Below, in pieces: positions 27,101 through 34,871 of a stretch of 64,000 nt of DNA. The stretch is from positions 1-64,000 of the forward strand of contig JAJCZJ010000046.1 in assembly GCA_029262455.1 (NCBI GenBank), written 5' to 3'. The notes under the pieces are model-generated. The model made no database searches, was not told the origin of the DNA, and worked only from the letters and a program-made list of their open reading frames with translations. Origin of the DNA: Deltaproteobacteria bacterium (GTDB lineage: Bacteria > Desulfobacterota > Binatia > HRBIN30 > CADEER01). Each line of letters opens with the position of its first letter. The first letter of the stretch is position 1. Made by a program: the position numbers and the translations under genes.

Positions 27101-27659
27101 CAGAGGCAACGTCTGGGAATTCGACCAACACAGAGTCGCCCACTGCGTTGACAACACAACCGCTATTCTCTTGCGCGAGTTCCGCGATCAACTGGCGCAT
27201 CAGGCTCAAGATGCGGATTGTGCGCTCCTCCGACTTCGCCATGTGACGGCTGAATCCCACAATATCAAGTAGCAGTACGGCTGCAGGTCGACGATCAACG
27301 GTCTCGTCAACTTCCCCCACCGATTCAACCTGCGCTGAATCGTCACCATCTTCGATTACGACCGGCACTCCGAATCGATAACCAACGCGAGGATGGGTCG
27401 TGATCGCAGGGTTCGAACGGCGCGATCCACCAATCGCCCGCCGGATCGAGCTGATCGCTCGAGTCAAAGAACTCTCACTAACCACCACGTCCGGCCAGAT
27501 CGCGTCCAGGAGTTCGTCCTTTGTCACGACTCGATCACGATGGCGTATCAAGAACAGCAGCAGCTCAAACTCTTTCGGTGGCATTGCCAGGATCTGGGAA
27601 TCGCGTCGAAGCTCGCGACGCTGATCATCGAGCTGGCAGCTACCGAAACAGAAGATCAT
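24180..27659 (-). CDS. Winged-helix + class III nucleotide cyclase + AAA ATPase + TPR regulator
   Basis: A 1159-residue multidomain signalling protein. Residues about 1-100 form an OmpR/PhoB-type winged helix (MPPKEFELLLFLIRHRDRVV, then LTRAISSIRRAIGG...VGYRFGVPV). Residues about 125-290 are a class III cyclase with metal-binding Asp132 (LLLDIVGFS) and Asp175 (VGDSVLVEF) and the NVAAR transition-state pair Asn235/Arg239, so it is probably active. A STAND-type AAA domain follows (Walker A GGEPGVGKTRL at 348, LLLLDDLQWA Walker B), then TPR-like helices to the end. The start at 27659 matches the winged-helix N-terminus; the earlier ATG at 27773 would read into a repeat fragment. Likely couples a signal, cyclic nucleotide synthesis and transcription. 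Confidence 0.88.
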   Translation of the reverse strand: MIFCFGSCQLDDQRRELRRDSQILAMPPKEFELLLFLIRHRDRVVTKDELLDAIWPDVVVSESSLTRAISSIRRAIGGSRRSNPAITTHPRVGYRFGVPVVIEDGDDSAQVESVGEVDETVDRRPAAVLLLDIVGFSRHMAKSEERTIRILSLMRQLIAELAQENSGCVVNAVGDSVLVEFPDVASAIRCAQRIQQSSASRNQGLPEQEQLWFRAGVNAGDVFTDGDQIYGDVVNVAARIQALGDPGGLSISEAALDQIEQAEFELEWFDTGEQRLKNIPRLVRVLHARGIFPAVRRRAISLSLGPFSVESIAPRGAFSLHGRDQELSRLRQLWEESAAGQRQVVFLGGEPGVGKTRLGFEFATEVKAACNALFGRCDDDLGVPFQPFTEALRHFAAQLGAEGSEEWPTDGGGELLRLVPELRHSFPGLSGPSEADASTEQYRLFEAYSAWLVALSLQRPLLLLLDDLQWATPPTVQLLRHIIQVTPSSALMVIAGYRDTEITSATPLFELLADLRGEASVHRVDLPGLSVPAVESILGEATGADWGDQRARAESLVQRTNGNALFVGEIARFYSESPEASRSDTSIDASNTSPGIAEIVERRLSSLPTAAVDLLPVAAVLGLDFEADVLSVVVEREDGELLDLLAEIVRARLVDETGVGRYRFAHGLVRETLYGQLGVTRRARLHLAVARAIEVQRPQDSDQKTRDLAHHYSRAAPLGDPRDAISYAVRAAEGASSSLAYAEACSFYEKALTLVDAERAARRSERLRLLVGLGEVQRDAGDPGYRQTLLDAARQAEQEGNAEILGRAALANSRGYVSLLGAVDNERVAMLESALRLGDATDRVTQVRLKASLLVELTYTADRERLDRLGVEVLRDSRALNDASVEVEALRASYLAMWTPETLVARRRNAQRHRALAERLDTLDERWWVATWEAYPALESGDIETFDECLAEMVELAAQMNRPGPRWVLARRRAVRALVANRPDEAEAFALESLAAGRSMGQPDVELYYSTQMFGVRRAQGKLQECSELLESLERHPSASTRVMSATIRWAQGQVENAREALASEANGGFLQVPRIGGWLTTMTNYAWLAARLGDCDAAERLYDLLAPWGDQVVVDWVSFNGPVADLLGQLATVMGREQDAAIHFEDSRRATRQLRGQP

Positions 27660-27705
27660 ACGACAATACTTTGGACCGCATAGAGGGCCCGACCCGCTGG
27701 CCGAA

Positions 27706-27787
27706 CTTGGGGCGCCAGACGCCCTCGTTGCGGGAGCCGAACATTTCCGAAAGCTCCACCCGGGTCGGCACAACCTTTACCGCAACA
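27706..27787 (-). pseudogene. Third fragment of the oxidase-like gene
   Basis: These 82 bases align without gaps to 19820-19901, the 3' end of the pyridoxamine-oxidase-like gene, with only a few differences. On the leftward strand they keep the VPTRVELSEMFGS reading frame. It is a dispersed remnant, nearly 8 kb from the intact gene, in the 145-base gap between the cytochrome and regulator genes. Confidence 0.85.
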
Positions 27788-27804
27788 CTCGATCCTTCAA
27801 CCGA

Positions 27805-29571
27805 TCACGGTAGCGTCGGTGGTGGGATCTCGAAGTGGGATTCGGTGTCGATCGCTGCCCCTTCCTGGCCGCCGAGGAGTACGAAACTGAAGGAGAAACC
27901 CTTCGTCTGGGCGACGCCGTGGCAACCCATGCAGCCGCCCATATTGTGCGCGCTGCCCATGAACTGCATGTTCTTATTGTCGCGCGCGAAGGCATTTGCG
28001 CCGTTACTTGGGACACTCGAGAATTTCGAGACGACCGACGTCAGAGGCGGCTGCCCCTGGAATTCCTGCAATCCGGCGTTGGTCTCGATCACGGTGTTGG
28101 CAAGGTAGATCGGCTGACCGATACCTGTGGGATCGTTCGGATCGGTCGCTGTCGGATCGACGTCCATGGACTGGAATTGGACGCCGACGAGCTCGTAGTT
28201 GCACCACACCGAGGCGGGGGACTCACCGCACTTCAGCATGTCTTGCACCTGTGTGTTGGCGGCCACCGTACCGGGAAGGATCGGGAACTTGCGTTCAACC
28301 GACAGCGCTTCCTCGGGTCGAGGGTAAAATCCTGGCAACGGCGGCGGCTCCAAGCCGTCACCTCGATAATCATTGGCAAAGGTGAAGCCGGCGCTGTCGT
28401 TGTCGGTGTGCTCCCAGGTCGCAAAGATGAACGTTCCGCCCAATTGGTTGGCCTTGTCCTGTCCTTCGACGCTCTGATGTACGCGTTGGATGATGTGAAA
28501 GCCGACCAGTCCGAAGGTTCCACTAGTCATGCAAGTGGTCTCACCATCCGTTTCGGTTTTGAAGTAAAGTGCCTCGGCCGTGTGATAGTCCGCCGGATCC
28601 TCGTCCTCGAGCAGAATCCAAGCCGACTTGAGATGCACCGAACCCTGCGGACACGGCGTCAGCGAGGTGGTCGGCGAGACCACCTCATAAAAGTCATCGA
28701 CACAGGCCTGTGCCGAGTACATTGTCACACCCGGATTGGGCCCACCGGGGCCCTGCATCGAGCTCGTTCGCCAAGGCAGAGTGATTTCACCCTTCTCTGC
28801 CGCCGCGCGCGTGTTGGTGTCCAGGTAGTATTGGTTGTTCAGAACGTAGTCATAGAAGTCATAGTTGACCTTCACTTCGTAGAGCACCGGCCGGCTCTGG
28901 TCCGGCGTCGGTTGGCCTTTCCAGACCCGCGGGCCGACCACCTTGTTTTGCACCAAGCAGCAGTCGGCTTGGTCGGACGTGCCACACATCGGGTCGTCCG
29001 AATATCCCTGGCAAAGCTCGTCGCCGCTCTCGAGTGCCTCGCTGGCGACTTCGATCGTCTCATCGAGGCTATCGGCAAAGCTCTTTCCCACCTGCACCAG
29101 CAGTTTGTCGGGCAGGTCAGCGGGCGCATCGGGACAAACCGGTGGCTCATCTCCGGGCGGACCGTACTGCACCGCCTTGTTCCACGGACCAGGATTTGCG
29201 CTGTCACCGGTTTCGCCGTTGTAGAAGACCTCTCGCTTCTCTTTGAAACTCTCCCAAACGGTCTCGTCGTCATGGGCCGCATCCGCGAAACTCTTGGTCA
29301 GGTCCGGGAAACCGCGCTGATTGTTGTTGGTCGCTGCGTCTAGCGCCGGCCAATTGAGAGCGATGAAACTGTTCCAAGCAAAATAGTCCCAGTCGGGCTG
29401 GGCCTGAGGAAAAGTATTCGGCAGCGCCGGACAGCCCAGCTCCAGCGTCGAGCCATCGCCTTCACAGACAGCTTCGGTTGCCACGAGATTGAGATCATCG
29501 TCCGATCCGCAGCCCCACAACCCAAGCACGATGATACAGCTGTGAATTAGCGAACGCGTAACCCTCTTCAT
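27805..29571 (-). CDS. Lipoprotein with C-terminal single-heme c site
   Basis: A 588-residue predicted lipoprotein (signal IHSCIIVLGLWGCGS with lipobox Cys) bearing one CMGCH heme-c motif near residues 547-551. The body contains WDYFAWNSFIALNWP, FYDYVLNN and VGFHIIQRVHQS segments seen in large cytochrome-c-family hypothetical proteins of environmental bacteria. Likely an exported electron-transfer or redox enzyme anchored to the membrane on the periplasmic side; distal heme ligand and substrate cannot be read. It is transcribed divergently from the propeller protein at 29974. Confidence 0.8.
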   Translation of the reverse strand: MKRVTRSLIHSCIIVLGLWGCGSDDDLNLVATEAVCEGDGSTLELGCPALPNTFPQAQPDWDYFAWNSFIALNWPALDAATNNNQRGFPDLTKSFADAAHDDETVWESFKEKREVFYNGETGDSANPGPWNKAVQYGPPGDEPPVCPDAPADLPDKLLVQVGKSFADSLDETIEVASEALESGDELCQGYSDDPMCGTSDQADCCLVQNKVVGPRVWKGQPTPDQSRPVLYEVKVNYDFYDYVLNNQYYLDTNTRAAAEKGEITLPWRTSSMQGPGGPNPGVTMYSAQACVDDFYEVVSPTTSLTPCPQGSVHLKSAWILLEDEDPADYHTAEALYFKTETDGETTCMTSGTFGLVGFHIIQRVHQSVEGQDKANQLGGTFIFATWEHTDNDSAGFTFANDYRGDGLEPPPLPGFYPRPEEALSVERKFPILPGTVAANTQVQDMLKCGESPASVWCNYELVGVQFQSMDVDPTATDPNDPTGIGQPIYLANTVIETNAGLQEFQGQPPLTSVVSKFSSVPSNGANAFARDNKNMQFMGSAHNMGGCMGCHGVAQTKGFSFSFVLLGGQEGAAIDTESHFEIPPPTLP

Positions 29572-29973
29572 GCATCCCCCTTTTCGAGATTCGACCAGTT
29601 GAAATGACGAAGTGTAGCGCCGTGATCCTGACTAACTCACCCCATCACCAGGTGTGTCAAGTTAGGTAAATCCCCTAGTTGTCCCATGGACTAGGATTTG
29701 TCATTGCGATCGCGACACGGCGTTCCGAAGCTAGCCGCACTACAACGAGCTTCGGCGAAGACGAAAAAGTACCCGCAGAGACGCTCCAACGGGCCAAAGA
29801 ATTGACTCGTCCGGCCAAGCGAATCTCCCGAACTCGGACTACCCGCAGAACAACACCAAGAAACCTATAGACAAATCCGCTTCCCCCCGAAAAACGTGGG
29901 TGAAACGCATGTACCATCATGGTTTGACCGATCTCCACGGGCTCGCTACTGCGGCTTCAACTGGAGGACGGAC
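29572..29973. other. Divergent intergenic region
   Basis: About 400 bases between the cytochrome lipoprotein (leftward) and the propeller protein (rightward), expected to contain both promoters. No clear operator, repeat or small gene was recognised. Confidence 0.4.
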
Positions 29974-32067
29974 ATGCGCAAACTCAGCCGGTTCTGTGAC
30001 AGAGCTGCAAACCTCACGTTGATCGCCTCGCTGGCGTTGGCTACGCCGCTGTTCGCTTGGCAAGTCGAGATCGACACCGAGTTTGGCGAAAGCCAAGACG
30101 ACGAAGCCTTCGCCATCGCTTTCGACTCGAGGGGCGATGTGATCGCGGCGGGGACCGCAGACTACGACGACTGGTTGGTGGTCAAGCTCGGCGGTGGCAG
30201 CGGCACCGAGCTCTGGCGCACTGTTGTCAGCGAGAAGACCTTCGGCACCGAAGCCGCAGACAACGTGATCGTCGATGCGAACAACGACGTCATCGCGATG
30301 GGCCGCCTCGGCGGCAATAGCAGCAGCGACACCGAACTCGCCGTGATCAAAGTGCGCGGGACGACGGGAGCGGAAATCTGGCGCTACTCGATGGCCGGCT
30401 CCACCCCTTCTGGCTGGGACTCCGCGCGAGACGCAGCGGTCGACGCGAACGGGGATGTCATTGTCATCGGAACCGAAGACAACGACATATCAGGCCGCGA
30501 TATCGTCGTCGTGAAACTATCGGCAAGTGACGGCAGCGAGCTGTGGAAACGCGTCCTCAACGGCTCCGAAATCGGTGGGGCTGACTTTGGATTCGCAGTC
30601 GCCGTTGATCCTTCGAACGACATCGTGGCCGTCGGCCGCATTACCAACGCCGGCACCAACACCGACCCCCTCATCGTCAAGCTGGCGAACGCCACCGGCG
30701 CGACGATCTGGCGCACCGAGATCGCCCGCGCCGCCTTCGAGTGGGCAGAGGTTGTCGTGGTCGACAACGCTGGCGATGCCTTCGTGTCAGGCCGGCTCGA
30801 CGACGGGGTATCGGGTGACTTCGGCCTGATCAAGCTGGCCGGAGGCGACGGCGCAGTCGTGTGGGAAAAGGGCATGTGCTGCGGCAACGACAGGGGCGGA
30901 GTCGAGGCGCTCGCACTGACACCGAGCGGCAACGTCGTAGCCGCCGGCTGGGCCGAGCGCCAAGAACACAACGCGGCTTTTAACGTTGCGGAATTCAACG
31001 GCACGACCGGCTCGACGGAATGGCGTATCTTGATCCCAGGCAGCCAAGGCTATGGCACCGCCAACAGTGTAGCGGTGGATTCGAGGGGTGACGTTCTCGT
31101 AGCGGGCCGCATCGAGACTTCCGAAGAAGGCACCACCGACGGAATCCTCGTGAAGATTCACCCATGTCACTTCGACGAGGACAATTGTGAAGAGCCCGCG
31201 CCCTCCTATGACGCGCGCATTGCTTGGGAGCGGCGCTACAAGGGCAAGGGCGGCAGCGACGACGATTACGACGAACTCTACAGCCTCGACCTCGATGCCG
31301 ACGGCCAGGTCGCGGCGGCTGGTGTGATCTGGAACCGCAACCCGATCTACCCCGAGGAGAGTCATTCCGATTTCCTCGTGACGATGCTCGCCGAAGACGG
31401 CAGACGGGTCGATGGCGCCGATCCCTTCCGTCCAGCATGCGCTGACGGGATCGACAACGACGGCGACGGCCTCATCGACTTCGGCGCCGATCCCGGCTGC
31501 AGCGCGGCAGACGATCTGTTTGAGGTCACGGCAGTGGATACGTCCGTCATGTGCTCCGGCAACAAGGTGAAAGTCAAAGATCGGGCCGCGAAGGCGAGAG
31601 TTCGCAGCCTATCGTTTCAGTCCAGGGATCCGCTGCTCATGCCGCCCCCGGGGGGCTCCCCGGGCGATCCGCGGATCGGCGGCGCTGTGCTCGAAGTTCA
31701 CAACCCAATCACCGGAGAGCGCGCCTACACGAACTTGGTCGCAGGCTCGTGGGAAGCAGTTGGCGGTCTCAGCGATGGGTCGAAAGGCTATCAGTATCGC
31801 AGCCGCGCACCGGCCGAAGGACCGTGCAAGAAGGTTCGCTACAGCGCCGGCAAGCTCAAGGCGAAATGCAAGGGACTCGGCTTGCGCTTCACGCTCGACG
31901 AGCCGTCCCAGGGCACGATCTCTGTCCGACTGCACCTGGCAAACGGCGAGCGAGTTTGCACCGAATTCGGCGGCGACATCCGCGACGACCAGTCCACCAA
32001 CGGGGTCGATCGCACGGTCAAGTTCAGGGCATCGAAATCAAATCCGCCGACCAGCTGCGCGCCGTAG
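29974..32067 (+). CDS. Exported beta-propeller protein with IGGA/EFGG C-terminal domain
   Basis: A 697-residue secreted protein. A signal peptide (LTLIASLALATPLFAWQ) is followed by about eight propeller blades with recurrent D-x-x-G-D-V-I-A-x-G and V-V-K-L units, as in SBBP/delta-60 repeats. A CADGIDNDGDGLIDFGADPGC calcium-type motif (broken here at position 20) precedes the C-terminal domain with DPRIGGAVL, GYQYRS and CTEFGGDI, shared with the DUF1554 protein. GGAGG lies seven bases upstream of ATG at 29974; the earlier ATG at 29896 would place a non-signal leader before the signal peptide. Probably cell-surface; function unknown. Confidence 0.82.
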   Translation: MRKLSRFCDRAANLTLIASLALATPLFAWQVEIDTEFGESQDDEAFAIAFDSRGDVIAAGTADYDDWLVVKLGGGSGTELWRTVVSEKTFGTEAADNVIVDANNDVIAMGRLGGNSSSDTELAVIKVRGTTGAEIWRYSMAGSTPSGWDSARDAAVDANGDVIVIGTEDNDISGRDIVVVKLSASDGSELWKRVLNGSEIGGADFGFAVAVDPSNDIVAVGRITNAGTNTDPLIVKLANATGATIWRTEIARAAFEWAEVVVVDNAGDAFVSGRLDDGVSGDFGLIKLAGGDGAVVWEKGMCCGNDRGGVEALALTPSGNVVAAGWAERQEHNAAFNVAEFNGTTGSTEWRILIPGSQGYGTANSVAVDSRGDVLVAGRIETSEEGTTDGILVKIHPCHFDEDNCEEPAPSYDARIAWERRYKGKGGSDDDYDELYSLDLDADGQVAAAGVIWNRNPIYPEESHSDFLVTMLAEDGRRVDGADPFRPACADGIDNDGDGLIDFGADPGCSAADDLFEVTAVDTSVMCSGNKVKVKDRAAKARVRSLSFQSRDPLLMPPPGGSPGDPRIGGAVLEVHNPITGERAYTNLVAGSWEAVGGLSDGSKGYQYRSRAPAEGPCKKVRYSAGKLKAKCKGLGLRFTLDEPSQGTISVRLHLANGERVCTEFGGDIRDDQSTNGVDRTVKFRASKSNPPTSCAP

Positions 32068-32201
32068 ATGCGGCGTTGGCGAATCCTCAACATCGCCCGA
32101 AACGGAGGCGCGGCTCGTTCAAGAGGCAGCATCCCCGCCGCAAGCGGTTCCGCACGCCTCCAACAGCAAGTTTGGTCACCTTCAACGAGAACGACTACAC
32201 T

Positions 32202-33956
32202 CTACCGTTCCCTCGGTGTTGGCGTCCGTGTCGCCGAGGCGGCGCGACTCTCTGCCAAACGCAAGGCTGAGATCAGGCTGCCCGCCGCCGGATCAAAGCC
32301 GGAGAACCCCAGCACCAGTGCACCCCTGTTACTCGTAGTCCAATGATCACAATCGAAATTCTGGCCGCTCGTCGCGAACAGGATCGGCGGCCCAGGGGGC
32401 CTGGGCTCCGCGATACTCGCTGTTAGGGTGGCTGAGGAAAGAACGGTCGGCAGAAAATTCCGCTGCCCACCAAGGACATCAAAGCAGTCCGACAGTTCCG
32501 AGTTGGTTCCCAATCCGATGCCGTTCATGCCAACACGCAGGGTGATTGCTCCCGGCCCTGAATCGACCCCCAAACCGGAGCGGATCGCTCCAAACGAAGC
32601 GAAGGGCGGCAGGTCGAGCTCGACATCGTGGCCGCTTCCGCCATCGCAATCGATGCTCCCCTCAGAAGAACGTGCTTCCAATCGAAAGCAGAAGGTCGAA
32701 CCGTCCTCGAGCTTTCCGCCGATAAAGACATCCCCAAGTAAACGCAGGGGAGCAACCCCGTTTGCGTCGACGCTGCCGGCTTCGATCTCGAGAGTTGAGT
32801 TGAGCCAAGGATTGGCGGACACGTCCGCTTCTCCCCGCAAGCTCGCGATCAGCTGACTCGCGGGACGCCTGATCGAGAAGGCGCGCACCCCCAACGGCGT
32901 CGCGGTCGGCGTACAGGCTCGCGGCGCGCACGAAGTCGGAGTCACTGTCGCCGTGACCGTCGGTGTCTTTGTTCTCGTCGGGGTGTTTGTCTTCGTCGGA
33001 ATGCGCGTGACGCATGTCGAGCACTCGCAGCGCCCTCCCGGCCACTCAATCTCGTTGGATCCGCAGCGAATCGGCGTGCACTTGAACGGACCACAGGGTG
33101 TCGGAGTTGGAGTCGGGGGACTCGTGCGCGTTCGCGTGCGCGTGCGCGTCTTGTTTCTGGTTGCTGTTCTGGTGCGAGTCCGAGTCGCTGTATGCGTTGG
33201 GCCAGTCGGCGTCGGAGTAAACGCGACCATCGGGATATCCACGAGAACAGGCGCATCCTCGACTGTAACCACCACAGAATCCCAACAACCAAACTGGTTG
33301 CAAGGGCTCCTGCGCGCATCTGCGGTCAGTGTGTATTCCCCGACGGCTACATTGAAAAAACAGAAAGTGGCCCGCAGTCGAATGTCCTCCGGCACCATCG
33401 TCATTCGCGCAGGTAGGGTCGAGAGACGAACATTTACACCGTGAGCTACGCCGCCATCTTCACCGGGCACACCGGGTTTCATCGCCGCGCGTCCGCAAAT
33501 GTAGAAGGGCCCTGGCGGTGTCACAGACGGAGAAGCGACTTGCGTCGGCGTCGGCTCGGAGGTCGCGACCGGCGTAACCGTTGCGCAAAACGAACAGCCA
33601 TCAACAGGCGAAACGAGGTGCTGCGAGGTCGGACAGGCTTTAGGGGTGAAGCAGCCAGCCGACGTAGGGGTTGGGCTCGGAGACGCGCACTCTTCCGTGT
33701 CGGGACAACCCTCGAGAGCGTTTCGCACACACCCCACAAGGTCGTCTACCCGCAGTGGGCAATTCTGGCAGGCGTCATCTAACGCCGCCTCACATATGCT
33801 TCGTGGCGAGAATGCCATCGCGATCCGAGCGGCCCGCACAAGCTCGGCCACTTGGACGCGCCCATCGCCGTCACAGTCGCATCGACATCGCGCCACGGCC
33901 GACTCTGGCGCCGGAAGAAACAATATCAAAAACACGACCGCGACCGCTCTACCCAT
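32202..33956 (-). CDS. Exported dockerin-like protein with Thr/Pro-rich linkers
   Basis: A 584-residue secreted protein. After the signal peptide the mature start CRCDCDGDGRVQVAELVRAARIAM and a second VDDLVGCVRNALEGC unit form a dockerin-like EF-hand pair. Two long linkers of TPTPT and RTRTRT repeats flank a central beta-sandwich-like section. A C-terminal domain from about residue 365 (VRAFSIRRPASQLIAS to FDCDHWTTSNRGALVLGF) recurs in the protein at 59669. GGGGGCGGAG precedes the ATG. The linker coding sequence is low-complexity, so the exact length may vary among strains. Likely surface-attached. Confidence 0.8.
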   Translation of the reverse strand: MGRAVAVVFLILFLPAPESAVARCRCDCDGDGRVQVAELVRAARIAMAFSPRSICEAALDDACQNCPLRVDDLVGCVRNALEGCPDTEECASPSPTPTSAGCFTPKACPTSQHLVSPVDGCSFCATVTPVATSEPTPTQVASPSVTPPGPFYICGRAAMKPGVPGEDGGVAHGVNVRLSTLPARMTMVPEDIRLRATFCFFNVAVGEYTLTADARRSPCNQFGCWDSVVVTVEDAPVLVDIPMVAFTPTPTGPTHTATRTRTRTATRNKTRTRTRTRTSPPTPTPTPCGPFKCTPIRCGSNEIEWPGGRCECSTCVTRIPTKTNTPTRTKTPTVTATVTPTSCAPRACTPTATPLGVRAFSIRRPASQLIASLRGEADVSANPWLNSTLEIEAGSVDANGVAPLRLLGDVFIGGKLEDGSTFCFRLEARSSEGSIDCDGGSGHDVELDLPPFASFGAIRSGLGVDSGPGAITLRVGMNGIGLGTNSELSDCFDVLGGQRNFLPTVLSSATLTASIAEPRPPGPPILFATSGQNFDCDHWTTSNRGALVLGFSGFDPAAGSLISALRLAESRAASATRTPTPRER

Positions 33957-34029
33957 CTCCGCCCCCTACCACTTCGGATGCCAACGATCACTCGTTTGCT
34001 GCATCCGATCGGGCATGTCCCGCCACGCG

Positions 34030-34494
34030 TCACTCTTCGGGCGGATAGAGTACCGACCGCGGATCTGAGAGGTAGTGCTCGATGAACTCATGAAACGATG
34101 CAGCGACGTAGCGATGGCGATCACCGTACGACACCACTACCGGCGACGAGTCTGGCTGGGCAAGGTGAACAGCAAACGCGTATCCCCAAATGCTGTAGTC
34201 GGCGAAAACGTAGCACTGACGTGGATCCGGACCGGCCTTCACCTTTTCCTCGGCAAAGGTTCGCACCTGATCGAGATGCCACCAGCCGAATAGATCGTCG
34301 TCATCCATGCCCAGAGAGCCGCCGGCGGTTCCGTTCACCCACCGGAAGTAGGCCCTCAGATCTGCCGGCAACGCCACACGGTAACGCTGCTCAAAGGCCG
34401 CGAACTCCTCGGCCGTGGCACCTCGCTCGTTGCGAATCCCGCTCTCGGACCAGAAACGATACAGACCCCGCAGCCATCGGTTCTCCATCGACAT
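34030..34494 (-). CDS. SMI1/KNR4 (SUKH)-family protein
   Basis: A 154-residue soluble SUKH-fold protein: ATAEEFAAFEQRYRVALPADLRAYFRWVNG is the conserved N-terminal helix-strand unit, followed by WHLDQVR, FADYSIWGYAFAVH and a C-terminal SFHEFIEHYL helix. SUKH proteins often act as immunity proteins against nuclease or deaminase toxins, but no toxin gene is beside it. GGGGAGG lies upstream of two candidate ATGs (34494 and 34488), the second with better spacing. Confidence 0.82.
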   Translation of the reverse strand: MSMENRWLRGLYRFWSESGIRNERGATAEEFAAFEQRYRVALPADLRAYFRWVNGTAGGSLGMDDDDLFGWWHLDQVRTFAEEKVKAGPDPRQCYVFADYSIWGYAFAVHLAQPDSSPVVVSYGDRHRYVAASFHEFIEHYLSDPRSVLYPPEE

Positions 34495-34871
34495 CGACCT
34501 CCCCGGGGCAGGGGCAGTACTACCGGAGCCTCAGCTTGAGAACCTCTTTGTCGGGTCCACCGTTGAACGCCACAACTCCAGCGAATACAGCTATCATAGG
34601 AATACGCTTGCAAAAAAATCTCGCCATTTTCTCCCCACGCGGAGGTTGTGGAGGGAAATCGTGGACACCTACCGGCCGGGCTGTCAAATACTTTGTCTAC
34701 AACGAGCCCGCCTGGCTCAATTGCCCCTAGGGTTTTGTGCTTTCAATTTTGGGGGACCCGTCGGGAACCTGGCCGACTACCGCGCCTTCACATTGCTTGG
34801 GGCGCATCGATTCATACGACGCGTCCACCACACACTCGCGCAGCGTCAACGGATCGGGGTATAGGGCTGGC
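34495..34871. other. Divergent intergenic region
   Basis: About 375 bases between the SUKH gene (leftward) and the LLM oxidoreductase (rightward). It should carry their promoters; no operator, repeat or small gene was recognised. Confidence 0.4.

Noticed and set aside
27835-29343. A 502-residue rightward frame
   Set aside because: Lies wholly antisense to the cytochrome lipoprotein; His/Arg/Val-rich composition typical of a shadow frame in high-GC DNA.
33046-33303. Short repeats of GCGTGCGCGT as a possible CRISPR or satellite
   Set aside because: They are in-frame RTRTRT/TPTPT codon repeats of the dockerin-like protein's linker, without spacers.
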